From positions 28,012 to 76,508 of the forward strand of contig NZ_JADPJH010000018.1 in assembly GCF_023073315.1 (NCBI RefSeq): a stretch of 48,497 nt of DNA. Reading direction: 5' to 3'. The notes under the pieces are model-generated. The model did not search any database. It saw only the letters and a program-made list of their open reading frames with translations, and was not told the DNA's origin. Of this stretch, positions 33,314 to 41,942 are shown in pieces (position 1 is the stretch's first letter; every line of letters begins with the position of its first letter). Position numbers and translations under genes: made by a program. This stretch comes from Bradyrhizobium sp. 1 (GTDB taxonomy: Bacteria; Pseudomonadota; Alphaproteobacteria; Rhizobiales; Xanthobacteraceae).

Positions 33314-33916
33314 TTATTTCGACGGCGCCGGGTTGAAATCGACCTTCGGCGCGGTCGAGATCTCCTTCTCGTTCTCCACCGAGAAATTCGGCTTCTCCTT
33401 GTAGCCGAACATCATCGCGGTGAAATTGGTCGGGACCGAGCGGATGGTGACGTTATAGTCCTGCACCGCCTTGATGTAGCGGTTGCGCGCCACCGTGATG
33501 CGGTTCTCGGTGCCTTCGAGCTGCGACATCAAATCCCTAAACAACGCATCCGACTTGAGCTGCGGATAGTTTTCGGTGACCACGAGGAGCCGCGACAGTG
33601 CGCTGGAGAGCTCGCCCTGGGCAGCCTGGAACTTCTGGAAGGCCGCGGGGTCGTTCAGCACCTCCGGCGTCGCCTGGATGCTACCGACCTTGGCGCGGGC
33701 ATTGGTGACCCCGAGCAGCACGTCCTTTTCCTGCTGCGCAAAGCCCTTCACCGAATTGACGAGGTTGGGCACGAGATCGGCGCGGCGCTGATACTGGTTC
33801 ACGACCTCGGACCAGTTGGCCTTGATCTGCTCGTCCTCGCCCTGGATCGCGTTGTAGCCGCAATTGGTCAGGCTCAGCGAGGCCAGCGCCGCCAGCACGG
33901 TCAGGATCTTGCGCAT
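33314..33916 (-). CDS. lemA: LemA-family lipoprotein
   Basis: A 200-residue LemA protein. The N-terminus is a lipoprotein signal with the lipobox-like LTNC, putting the lipidated cysteine at residue 19, so it should be anchored in the envelope. The rest is the long helical LemA domain with the diagnostic NWSEVVNQYQRRADLVPNLVNSVKGFA and ARNRYIKAVQDYN, finishing with FGYKEKPNF. The ATG at 33916 has GGGAGA at good spacing. It heads an operon with two TPM-domain genes, a widespread association whose biochemical role is still unclear. Confidence 0.93.
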   Translation of the reverse strand: MRKILTVLAALASLSLTNCGYNAIQGEDEQIKANWSEVVNQYQRRADLVPNLVNSVKGFAQQEKDVLLGVTNARAKVGSIQATPEVLNDPAAFQKFQAAQGELSSALSRLLVVTENYPQLKSDALFRDLMSQLEGTENRITVARNRYIKAVQDYNVTIRSVPTNFTAMMFGYKEKPNFSVENEKEISTAPKVDFNPAPSK

Positions 33917-34074
33917 CAAATTTCTCCCGGTGGAATCGGGCGCAAACTATCAGATTGAGCGCGAAAAGCAGCCGATTTACGCAAGCCTCTTGCCTATCCT
34001 CTTGCCTATCCCGGGCCGACATAGTCAACTTGACCAAACAATAAGATCAAACTGGAAACGCCGGAGGAAACGCG

Positions 34075-34929
34075 ATGTCCTCGTTCGAGACCATCCTCGT
34101 GGAGCGGTCGGAGCCGGCCATCACCAGGATCGTGATGAACCGGCCCGAGGCGCGCAACGCGCAGAACCTGCAGATGACCTACGAACTCAACGCCGCCTTC
34201 GATGCGGCGGTGCAGGACGATTCGATCAAGGTCATCATCCTCGCCGGCAATGGGCCACACTTCTCATCCGGTCATGATCTACGCCCCGGCGGGAAGAATG
34301 CGGCCGGCGTCGATTTTCCGCCGATTGGAAATTGGGGTGGCTTCACTGAGGCCAATGCCCACGGCCGCTTCGCGCGCGAGCAGGAAATCTATCTCCAGAT
34401 CACACGGCGCTGGCGCAATCTGGCAAAACCGACCATTGCCGAGGTGCACGGCAAATGTATCGCCGGCGGTCTGATGCTGGCCTGGGCCTGCGACCTCATC
34501 GTCGCCAGCGACGATGCGCAGTTCTGCGATCCCGTCGTCACCATGGGCGTCTGCGGCGTCGAATGGTTCGTGCATCCCTGGGAGCTCGGGCCGCGCCAGG
34601 CGAAAGAATTCCTGTTCACGGCCGACAGCTGGAGTGCGCAGGAGGCGCATCAGCTCGGCATGGTCAATCGCGTCGTACCGCGCGCTGATCTCTCGGCGTC
34701 CGTGATGGAGCTGGCGCGTCGGATCGCATCAAAGCCGTCGTTTGCGCTAAAACTGACCAAGGAGGCGGTGAACCGCTCGGTCGACGTGATGGGCCAGCCC
34801 GCCGCGATCGACCAGGCCTTTGCGCTGCATCAGCTCTGTCACGCCCATAATCTTCAGGAGTTCGGCATGGTGGTCGATCCGTCCGGACTGCATCCCTCCG
34901 TGCGCAAGCCGCCGGCGGCCGCGGAGTAG
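34075..34929 (+). CDS. Enoyl-CoA hydratase/isomerase family protein (atypical crotonase)
   Basis: A 284-residue crotonase-fold protein. The N-terminal MNRPEARNAQN and the oxyanion-hole segments HFSSGHDL and GKCIAGGL are present. Both acid/base glutamates of classical enoyl-CoA hydratase are missing: the first position (GGxCE in rat crotonase) is M134, and the second (QPE) is V154 in CDPVVTMG. It therefore probably catalyses a different crotonase reaction, such as isomerisation, hydrolysis or C-C cleavage, or serves only to bind an acyl-CoA. GGAGG before the ATG is a strong ribosome site. It is the first of three genes separated by 4 and 13 bases, followed by two acyl-CoA dehydrogenase subunits. 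Confidence 0.92.
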   Translation: MSSFETILVERSEPAITRIVMNRPEARNAQNLQMTYELNAAFDAAVQDDSIKVIILAGNGPHFSSGHDLRPGGKNAAGVDFPPIGNWGGFTEANAHGRFAREQEIYLQITRRWRNLAKPTIAEVHGKCIAGGLMLAWACDLIVASDDAQFCDPVVTMGVCGVEWFVHPWELGPRQAKEFLFTADSWSAQEAHQLGMVNRVVPRADLSASVMELARRIASKPSFALKLTKEAVNRSVDVMGQPAAIDQAFALHQLCHAHNLQEFGMVVDPSGLHPSVRKPPAAAE

Positions 34930-34933
34930 AACC

Positions 34934-36082
34934 ATGGACCTCGATCTCAGTGACGAGCAACGGCTGCTGCGCGAGAGCGCGGAACGTTTTGTGGGCGAAA
35001 GCTACGATGCCGACCATCGCCGCAAGATGGCGAAGGATCCGCTCGGCTTCAGCCCTGATGTGTGGAAGCAGTTCGCCGAACTCGGCTGGCTGGCGCTGCC
35101 GATCGCGGAGGAGTTTGACGGGCTCGGCGGCGGCGCAGTCGAGGTTGGCATCTTGATGGAAGCGTTTGGCCGGGGTCTGGTGTCCGAGCCGTATCTCGCA
35201 ACGGTCGTGCTCGGGGCTGGATTGATCGGAAAGTGCGGCAGCGTAGCGCAGAAGCAGGCGCGGCTGCCGAAGGTGGCTGATGGATCGCTGAAGCTGGCGT
35301 TCGCGCATTCCGAGCGCGCAGCGCGCTTCGATCTCGCCAAGGTCGCGACCACCGCGCATAAGACGGCGCAGGGCTGGCGCCTCGCCGGCAGCAAGATCGC
35401 CGTGCTCGACGGCCACGCTGCCGACGAGATCATCGTCTCCGCGCATGTTCACGATCACCAGGGGCCGTCCGGGCGCATCGGCCTGTTCGCAGTAGCAGCG
35501 ACGACGCCGAGCGTTGCGATCAGCGACTATGAACGCCTCGGCGGCGGCCGCGCCTGCAACATCGAGCTGTCCGGCGTCGAGCTGCCGCAGGACGCTCTGC
35601 TCGGTGACGGCAGCGACGCACTGCCTGCGATCGAATGGGCCGTCGATCGCGCCATGGCCGCGCTCGGGGCGGAGGCCGTCGGCATCATGCAGACGCTGCT
35701 CGACACCACGCTCGAATATACCAATATCCGAAAGCAGTTCGGCCGGCCGCTCTCCGCCAACCAGGTGATCCGTCATCGCCTCGCCGACATGGCGATGCAG
35801 GTGGACGAGTCACGCTCGATGGCGTTGCGCGCTGCGTTGAAGGCGGATAGTTCGCCGGTCGAGCGCGCCCGCGCCGCATCGGGCGCGAAAGCAAAAATCG
35901 GCAAATGCGCGCGTTTCGTCGGCGAGCAGTCGATCCAGCTCCACGGCGGCATGGGCGTCACCGAGGAGCTCGAGGTCGGCGCCTATTTCAAGCGGCTGGT
36001 CGCCTTCGACACGCTGTTCGGCGGCAGCGCGCACCATTATCGCCGCCATGCCGAGCTTGGCCGCACCACTGTTCCGGCCTGA
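34934..36082 (+). CDS. Acyl-CoA dehydrogenase, probable non-catalytic subunit
   Basis: A 382-residue acyl-CoA dehydrogenase homologue with a full three-domain layout: an N-terminal helical domain with LSDEQRLLRESAERF, a middle beta domain, and a C-terminal helical domain with IRKQFGRPLSANQVIRHRLADM and LHGGMGVTEE. No glutamate stands at either known catalytic position: the C-terminal loop reads FGGSAHHYRR, and the helix-G position is an aspartate in AVDRAMA. This fits the partner subunit in heterotetrameric dehydrogenases such as mycobacterial ChsE4-ChsE5, where only one chain of each pair is catalytic. GGAG lies seven bases before the ATG. The next gene encodes the likely catalytic chain. 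Confidence 0.92.
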   Translation: MDLDLSDEQRLLRESAERFVGESYDADHRRKMAKDPLGFSPDVWKQFAELGWLALPIAEEFDGLGGGAVEVGILMEAFGRGLVSEPYLATVVLGAGLIGKCGSVAQKQARLPKVADGSLKLAFAHSERAARFDLAKVATTAHKTAQGWRLAGSKIAVLDGHAADEIIVSAHVHDHQGPSGRIGLFAVAATTPSVAISDYERLGGGRACNIELSGVELPQDALLGDGSDALPAIEWAVDRAMAALGAEAVGIMQTLLDTTLEYTNIRKQFGRPLSANQVIRHRLADMAMQVDESRSMALRAALKADSSPVERARAASGAKAKIGKCARFVGEQSIQLHGGMGVTEELEVGAYFKRLVAFDTLFGGSAHHYRRHAELGRTTVPA

Positions 36083-36095
36083 AGGGAGCGCATCG

Positions 36096-37292
36096 ATGGA
36101 CTTGTCGTTCAATGCCGAGGAGCGCGCCTTTCAGGATGAGGTGCGCGGCTTCATCGCAAAAAATCTCACCGACGAGATGAAGCGCGCGACGGCGCTGACG
36201 CCGTCGGTGTTCTCCGATCCTGATATCGGCATGGCCTGGCAGCGCACGCTGCACAAGCAGGGCTGGGGCGCGCCGGGCTGGCCGGTCGACCATGGCGGCC
36301 CGAACTGGACGCCGGCGCAGCGCTGGATCTTCGAGACCGAGAGCGCGCGGGCCGGCGTGCCCAATGTCAACGTGATGGGCGTGAAGATGGTCGGGCCCGT
36401 CATCATCGGCTTCGGCTCGCCGGAGCAGAAGAATTTTTACCTGCCGCGGATTCTCTCCGGCGAAGACTACTGGTGCCAAGGCTATTCCGAACCGGGCTCC
36501 GGCTCCGACCTCTCTTCGCTGAAGACGCGCGCGGTGCGCGATGGCGACGACTATATCATCAATGGCACCAAGATCTGGACCACGCACGCCCATCACGCCA
36601 ACCGCATGTTCGCGCTGGTGCGCACCAGCGACGGGCCGCGGCAGCAGGACGGCATCAGTTTTATACTCATCGACATGACAACGCCGGGCATCACCACGCG
36701 CCCCATTCTCACCATCGGCGGCGACCACGAGGTCAACCAGGTGTTCTTCGACGACGTGCGCGTGCCCGTGGCGAACCGCGTCGGCGAGGAAGGCAAGGGC
36801 TGGACCTACGGCAAATATCTGCTCGAGTTCGAGCGCGGCTCCGGCATTGCGTCTGCAAAACTGCGCGAGGGGTTGAAGGCGATCACGGAGCTTGCCGAGT
36901 CCGATCTGACAGGGCGCGCCATCGACAGCCCCGATATCGCAACGCGCATCTCGGAGGTCGAGGTCGACATCGACGCGCTGGAGATGACGGAGTTGCGCGT
37001 GCTCTCGGCGCTCCAGACCGGACAAAATCCCGGCGCAGTGTCGTCGATCCTGAAGCTGCGCAACAGCGAGATCCGCCAGGCCGTGACACGGCTCGGCGTC
37101 GACGTGATCGGTCACGACGCCCTCGCGGTCGAGCCGATGCGCCCGCTCTACAAGCTCAACCACGAGCCGGCGACGCCTGAGGGCATGCTGACAATGGTGC
37201 CGGAATATCTCAACGGGCGAGCGTACACGATCTTCGGCGGCACCTCGGAGATCCAGCGCGACATCATTGCGAAGATGATGCTGGGGATTTAG
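36096..37292 (+). CDS. Acyl-CoA dehydrogenase, probable catalytic subunit
   Basis: A 398-residue acyl-CoA dehydrogenase. FAD/substrate motifs QGYSEPGSGSDLSSLKT and INGTKIWTT are intact, and the C-terminus ends FGGTSEIQRDIIAKMMLGI. The likely catalytic base is E246 in LEFERGS, matching the helix-G glutamate of isovaleryl-CoA dehydrogenase and the position used by mycobacterial ChsE4. GGGAG stands seven bases before the ATG. The gene lies 13 bases after its partner and is co-transcribed with it and the atypical crotonase. Enzymes of this pairing usually act on the CoA esters of steroid side chains or other bulky acyl groups, so a bulky or branched substrate is inferred. A palindromic element follows the stop codon. 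Confidence 0.93.
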   Translation: MDLSFNAEERAFQDEVRGFIAKNLTDEMKRATALTPSVFSDPDIGMAWQRTLHKQGWGAPGWPVDHGGPNWTPAQRWIFETESARAGVPNVNVMGVKMVGPVIIGFGSPEQKNFYLPRILSGEDYWCQGYSEPGSGSDLSSLKTRAVRDGDDYIINGTKIWTTHAHHANRMFALVRTSDGPRQQDGISFILIDMTTPGITTRPILTIGGDHEVNQVFFDDVRVPVANRVGEEGKGWTYGKYLLEFERGSGIASAKLREGLKAITELAESDLTGRAIDSPDIATRISEVEVDIDALEMTELRVLSALQTGQNPGAVSSILKLRNSEIRQAVTRLGVDVIGHDALAVEPMRPLYKLNHEPATPEGMLTMVPEYLNGRAYTIFGGTSEIQRDIIAKMMLGI

Positions 37293-37309
37293 CGCGCGTC
37301 TCTCTCATC

Positions 37310-37395
37310 CGTCATTGCGAGGAGCCCTTGCGACGAAGCAATCCAGACGCTTCCGCGGAGGGACTCTGGATTGCTTCGCTGCGCTCGCAATGACG
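37310..37395. repeat. Palindromic element, CGTCATTGCGAG family (copy 4)
   Basis: An 86-bp copy with both arms (CGTCATTGCGAGGAGCCC to CGCTCGCAATGACG) between the convergent acyl-CoA dehydrogenase and molybdenum hydroxylase genes, where it may act as a shared 3' hairpin. Confidence 0.9.
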
Positions 37396-37410
37396 GCGTG
37401 ATTGAAAGTC

Positions 37411-39732
37411 TTAGCCCACCCTCGCGTCCTTGATCGCCTTCCAGATCTTCTGCGGCGTCAGCGGCGTGTTCAACTGGGTGATGCCGAGCTCGGCGAGCGC
37501 GTCCATCACGCCGTTGGTGACGCAGGGCGGGCCACCGATGGCTCCGGATTCGCCGCAGCCCTTGGCGCCGAGCGGATTGGTGCGGCAGGGTGCGGAATCA
37601 TCCAGCGTCACTACGATCGGCGGCACGTCGTCCGCGCGCGGGATGCAGTAATCCTGGTAGCTCGCGGTCAGGAGCTGGCCGTCGGCATCATACGACACGC
37701 CCTCATAGAGCGCTTGGCCGATGCCCTGCGCGACGCCGCCATGGATCTGGCCGGTGACCAGCATCGGGTTCACGGCAACGCCGACGTCGTCGACGGTGGT
37801 GTAGCGCACGACCTTGGAGACGCCGGTCTCGGGATCGATCTCGACCTCGCATATATGCGTGCCGTTCGGCCAACTCGGTCCGTCGACCTCACCTTCGGAA
37901 TCGACGCTGAGCTTGGCGCCGCCTTCCTTCTCGGCGATGTCGAACAGGCTGATGCGGCGGTCGGTGCCGACCACGGTGAGCATGCCGCCCTGATATTCGA
38001 TGTCCTCGACCGAGGTCTCCAGCACGTTCGCCGCCTTCTCGCGTGCCTTCTGGATCAGATCGTTGGAGGAGACCGCCACGGCCGTGCCGCCGACGAACAG
38101 CGAGCGCGAGCCGACGCTGCCAAAGCCCATCGCCAAGTCAGTGTCGCCCTGGACGACGTCGATCTTGTCCATGGCAATGCCGAGCGTGTCGGAGATCATC
38201 TGCGTGTAGGTGGTCTGCAGCCCCTGCCCCATCGCCATGGTGCCGGAATGCAGGACGACGCGGCCCTGCGAGGTCGCATGCAGGCTGACTTTTTCGGTGT
38301 GGGCGCGGCCGCCGGTCCATTCGATGTAGGAGGTAAGCCCGCGGCCGTAGAGCAGGCCCTTCTTCTTCGCGGCCTTCTTGCGCGCGGCAAAGCCGTCCCA
38401 GTCGGCGAGCTTCACGGCGCGGTCCAGCATGTGCGCAAAGGCGCCGGAATCGTAAACCTGTCCCGCCGCATTGGTGTAGGGCAGCTGCGTCGGCTTGATG
38501 TAGTTGGCTTTGCGGATCGCGCGCGGATCCATGCCGATTTTTCGCGCGGCGGCGTCGAACAGGCGTTCGACGATGAAGACGGCTTCCGGCCGCCCCGCCC
38601 CGCGATAGGCCCCGACCGGCGCCGTGTGGGTCATCACCGACTGCACCTCGAAATGCACCAGCGGCAGGTCGTAGACGCCGGTCTGCACGAACGGCCCGAG
38701 CACGAGCGGGATGATGTTCGCAGCACCCGAGGAGTAGGCGCCGGTGCAGCCGATCGACTTGACACGATAAGCCAGCACCTTGCCCTTCTCGTCCAGCGCG
38801 AAAGAAGCGGTCGAGGTCAGATCGCGGCCATGGGTGCCACCGACGAATTCGTCGGTGCGGTCGCCGCGCCAGCGGATTTTTTTGTTCAGCTTGGTTGCCG
38901 CGTAAGCGACGATACCATCTTCCGGATAGAGGTTGGTCTTCTGGCCGAAGCCGCCGCCGATGTCGCCGACCAGCACGCGCACGCTGTCCTTGGGACGCTT
39001 GAGCACGGCTTCGGCCAGCACGTCGCGGGTCGAGGCCGGGGTCTGCGACTGCACATGCAGCAGGAGACGTCCGGTCTTCTTGTCGATCTCGGCAATGGTC
39101 GAGCGCGGCTCCATCGCCGACGGCACGAGACGCTGGCTGACGATGTCGAGCTCGACCGTGTGCGCGGCTTTGGAAAAGGCCTCATCCACCTTGGCGGCAT
39201 CGCCGTAAGCCATCGCACCGACGATGTTGTCGGGCGCCTCCGGCCACACCAATGGCGCGCCGGGCTTGATGGCCTCGACCGGATCGACCACCGCGGGCTG
39301 CACATCGTATTCGACCGCGATCGCTTCGGCTGCGCTCTGGGCCTCTGCACGCGAGGACGCCACCACCGCGGCCACTGCCTCGCCGGTGTAACGCACGATC
39401 TCATGGGCGAGCAGGCGCCGCGGCGGCACCGTCATCGGCTTGCCGTCGGGGCGCTTGAAGATGCTCAGCGTCGGGATGGTGCCGACATCATCCTTGATCA
39501 GATCGGCGCCGGTATAGATCGCAGTGACGCCGGGCATGCCGGCCGCCGCGCTGATGTCGATCGAGACGATCTTCGCGTGCGCGTGCGGCGAGCGCAGCAC
39601 ATGCAACCACAGCGCGCCCTCCTCCGGCTTATCGTCGATGAACTGCCCCTTCCCGGTGAGCAGCCGCTGGTCTTCCAAACGCTTGACGGGCTGGCCCGCT
39701 CCGAAACGCAAATTGCCGGGAAGAATGTTCAT
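37411..39732 (-). CDS. Xanthine dehydrogenase-family molybdopterin subunit (form-II CoxL-like)
   Basis: A 773-residue large subunit of the molybdenum hydroxylase family. The active-site loop reads AYRGAGR (residues 375-381), the form-II CoxL signature, rather than the AYxCSFR loop of true aerobic CO dehydrogenase. The catalytic glutamate that abstracts the proton at the molybdenum centre is E728 in GCGESGAIGG. The substrate is probably an aldehyde or N-heterocycle, with electrons leaving through iron-sulfur and FAD subunits. Those subunits (CoxS and CoxM types) are not encoded next to it; the flanking genes are a dehydrogenase operon on one side and a DapA-family aldolase on the other. It must use partners from elsewhere or be a solitary subunit. 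AGGA stands nine bases before the ATG. Confidence 0.94.
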   Translation of the reverse strand: MNILPGNLRFGAGQPVKRLEDQRLLTGKGQFIDDKPEEGALWLHVLRSPHAHAKIVSIDISAAAGMPGVTAIYTGADLIKDDVGTIPTLSIFKRPDGKPMTVPPRRLLAHEIVRYTGEAVAAVVASSRAEAQSAAEAIAVEYDVQPAVVDPVEAIKPGAPLVWPEAPDNIVGAMAYGDAAKVDEAFSKAAHTVELDIVSQRLVPSAMEPRSTIAEIDKKTGRLLLHVQSQTPASTRDVLAEAVLKRPKDSVRVLVGDIGGGFGQKTNLYPEDGIVAYAATKLNKKIRWRGDRTDEFVGGTHGRDLTSTASFALDEKGKVLAYRVKSIGCTGAYSSGAANIIPLVLGPFVQTGVYDLPLVHFEVQSVMTHTAPVGAYRGAGRPEAVFIVERLFDAAARKIGMDPRAIRKANYIKPTQLPYTNAAGQVYDSGAFAHMLDRAVKLADWDGFAARKKAAKKKGLLYGRGLTSYIEWTGGRAHTEKVSLHATSQGRVVLHSGTMAMGQGLQTTYTQMISDTLGIAMDKIDVVQGDTDLAMGFGSVGSRSLFVGGTAVAVSSNDLIQKAREKAANVLETSVEDIEYQGGMLTVVGTDRRISLFDIAEKEGGAKLSVDSEGEVDGPSWPNGTHICEVEIDPETGVSKVVRYTTVDDVGVAVNPMLVTGQIHGGVAQGIGQALYEGVSYDADGQLLTASYQDYCIPRADDVPPIVVTLDDSAPCRTNPLGAKGCGESGAIGGPPCVTNGVMDALAELGITQLNTPLTPQKIWKAIKDARVG

Positions 39733-39856
39733 TCCGCTGGGTCCTCAGGGTCTTTTCGAAACTGCGGGCTGCCTTTTAGCGGATCAATCAAGGGCATGCC
39801 AGCCGCGGTTTTGGGCGGCGAACCCATGGATTCATCATGCCGGGGATGGCGGCTCG

Positions 39857-40732
39857 CTAATCAAGCTCCCGCAGCGCCGCTTCCACGGCCTTGCGCGCAT
39901 CGGCCGTCAGCGGCGCCTGTGGCGGGACGGGATCGCCGACGTCATAGCCCTGGATCGCCAGCCCGGCCTTGATGCAGGCCGCGAGATTGAAGCGGGCGAA
40001 GGCTTCGTTGATCCGCCACAGCCTGCGCTGGAGCACCACGGCCTCGTCCCAGCGGCCGGCCTTGCAGAGGTCATAGAGCGCGACGCTCTGGCGCGGAATG
40101 ATGCAGGCGGGCCCCGCCATCCAGCCTTGGCCGCCAATCAGCATCACCGCGGCCGGGATATGGGCGGAGGCCGAGAACACGCGCAAGGCATCGCCGCAGC
40201 GGTTCATGATCGAGAGCAACCGGCCGGTATTGGTCGAGGCGTCCTTGATGTAGCCGATGCGCGGATGCTCGGCGAGGCGCGCGATCACGTCCAACGTCAG
40301 ATCGGAGCGCTGGAATTGCGGATTGGTGTAGATGACGACAGGAATGTCCACGGCATCCGCAATAGCGCGGAAATAGGATTCAACCTGGGCATCCGCGAGC
40401 GGAAAATAAGCCTCCAGAATCGCCAGAATGCCGTTGGCTCCGAGCTTCTGATAAGCCTTCGCCTGCGCCACAGCATCCGCCGTCGCTGTGGAGGCGACGC
40501 CGGCCACCACGGGCACGCGGCCCCTTGCGGCCTCGATCGTGGTCTGCACGATCGCGTTGCGCTGCGCGGCATTGAGATAGGCGAACTCGCCGGTCGAGCC
40601 CAGCGGCGTCAGCCCGTGCACGCCGGCGCCAATCAGATCGTCGCAGAGTTTCGCGAGCACGTTGGTGCGGACCGCGCCATCGGCATCGACGGGCGAGACG
40701 AGGTAGGGGAAGACGCCGTGGAAATCAGCCAT
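39857..40732 (-). CDS. DapA-family aldolase/dehydratase
   Basis: A 291-residue class I aldolase-type TIM barrel of the dihydrodipicolinate synthase / N-acetylneuraminate lyase family. The Schiff-base lysine is K163 in IGYIKDAS, the catalytic tyrosine is Y135 in VVIYTNP, and the 2-oxoacid carboxylate-binding motif is GSTGEF near residues 45-50. These show a 2-oxoacid aldol cleavage or dehydration, with pyruvate as a frequent product. It is unlikely to be the lysine-biosynthesis DapA itself, because it sits among catabolic genes and several substrate-loop residues differ. It is on the same strand as the molybdenum hydroxylase and the exported glyoxalase-fold gene, with gaps of 124 and 58 bases. 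Confidence 0.9.
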   Translation of the reverse strand: MADFHGVFPYLVSPVDADGAVRTNVLAKLCDDLIGAGVHGLTPLGSTGEFAYLNAAQRNAIVQTTIEAARGRVPVVAGVASTATADAVAQAKAYQKLGANGILAILEAYFPLADAQVESYFRAIADAVDIPVVIYTNPQFQRSDLTLDVIARLAEHPRIGYIKDASTNTGRLLSIMNRCGDALRVFSASAHIPAAVMLIGGQGWMAGPACIIPRQSVALYDLCKAGRWDEAVVLQRRLWRINEAFARFNLAACIKAGLAIQGYDVGDPVPPQAPLTADARKAVEAALRELD

Positions 40733-40790
40733 GTCAGGTGTGCCCCGTACTGGACAGTCCGACAGGTCTTACCAACGCCCGCGCCGTCGA

Positions 40791-41756
40791 TCAAACCCTG
40801 AGCAGCCGCACCCGCGTTCCCCAGGGATCGATCGCCTCCACGCCATCCGCAAGTGCCGTGACCTTCGCACCGCCCTTGCGCAGGCGCTCCTCCTGGGCGG
40901 CGAGAATATCCTGCTTCTCCGTCACCAGCGAGAACCAGGCAAGGCCCGTCGTCGAATCGTCGCGCTGGCCGGCGCCCTCGCTCTGCCAGACATTCATGCC
41001 GAGGTGATGGTGATAGCGGCCCGACGAGAGGAACGCGGCGCCATTGCGCTTGCGGGTCGGGTCGAGGCCGACCGTGCCGTGATAGAAGCGCTCGGCTTCC
41101 GTGAGATCGCCGACGCGCAGATGCATGTGGCCGATGCGCATTCCGTCCGGCGCCTTGGCATAGTCGGCGATGCGCGTATTGGTCAGCGACAGCAGATCGG
41201 GAATGTTGAGCTCGTCGCTCGCCATCTTCACGGTGCCCTCGCTCCACTGCCATTGCGAGGGGGCGCGGTCGGCATAGACCTCGATGCCGTTGCCCTCGGG
41301 GTCATCGAGATAGACGGATTCGCTGACGAGGTGATCGGCAAAGCCTGACAGCTTCACGCGATGCGAGGCGGCTGCTACCAGCCAGCGCGCGAGATCCTTG
41401 CGGGTCGGCATCAGGAAGGCGGTGTGGTAGAGGCCTGCGGCATTGCGCGGCTCAATCGCGGCATTGGGGCGCGCGTCGAGCACCAGCAGCGTGATGCCGG
41501 CCGTGCCAAGCTTCGCGGCGGTGGCCGAACGCTCCATCACGGCGAGCCCGATCACGTCGCGGTAGTAGTCCGCCACCGTGTCGAGGTTCTTGACCCGGAG
41601 CGTCACCATGCCGACATGCATCGGTGTCCGGCTGGCATAGGTGGGCCCGCCGCCTTGCGGAATGCCCTCGGCACGCGCGGCGGCGGCGGCCGCCATCGCA
41701 AGCGACGTCGCGCCGGCGAGTTGAAGCAGGGTGCGGCGGGTGAGGTCGATGGTCAT
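40791..41756 (-). CDS. TAT-exported tandem VOC-fold (glyoxalase/extradiol dioxygenase-like) protein
   Basis: A 321-residue protein. The N-terminus is a twin-arginine signal (LTRRTLLQLAGA, ending ARAEG near residue 31), unusual for this fold. Two vicinal-oxygen-chelate modules follow: the first, about residues 44-170, has a candidate metal set H47, H111 and E159. The second, about 205-320, has H210/H212 and H249-H251, but the final position reads GTRVRLL without the usual glutamate. The arrangement resembles CatE-type ring-cleavage or glyoxalase-like enzymes. Export through the folded-protein pathway suggests the metal is loaded in the cytoplasm and the enzyme works in the periplasm. The substrate is unknown. 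It is divergent from the HtrA-like gene across 186 bases with nothing recognisable. Confidence 0.88.
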   Translation of the reverse strand: MTIDLTRRTLLQLAGATSLAMAAAAAARAEGIPQGGGPTYASRTPMHVGMVTLRVKNLDTVADYYRDVIGLAVMERSATAAKLGTAGITLLVLDARPNAAIEPRNAAGLYHTAFLMPTRKDLARWLVAAASHRVKLSGFADHLVSESVYLDDPEGNGIEVYADRAPSQWQWSEGTVKMASDELNIPDLLSLTNTRIADYAKAPDGMRIGHMHLRVGDLTEAERFYHGTVGLDPTRKRNGAAFLSSGRYHHHLGMNVWQSEGAGQRDDSTTGLAWFSLVTEKQDILAAQEERLRKGGAKVTALADGVEAIDPWGTRVRLLRV

Positions 41757-41942
41757 TGGTCGGGTCTCGCTAAATCCTTGAGGCCATAGGGCGCAATTTC
41801 TGGATTGCTACACGTTCCCGTGAGCGCCTCCCAATCACATGTTCGTCGGCCGTGGTCCTACGGAAGGCCTTTCCTGGCCACCCGGCCAGTTTCGCAATCG
41901 CCTGCGACGTCCCAGATTGAGGACAGCTTACAGGAGCCTGCC

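Noticed and set aside
34934..36082. First of the paired acyl-CoA dehydrogenases considered as a decaying pseudogene because it lacks catalytic glutamate
   Set aside because: It is full length, with good ribosome site and conserved structural segments; loss of the base in one chain is known for heterotetrameric dehydrogenases.
37402..39972. 856-codon plus-strand open frame opposite the molybdenum hydroxylase gene
   Set aside because: It is a long antisense frame caused by high GC at third positions; the translation is rich in His, Arg and Asp without any family motif, while the minus strand encodes a complete CoxL-like protein.
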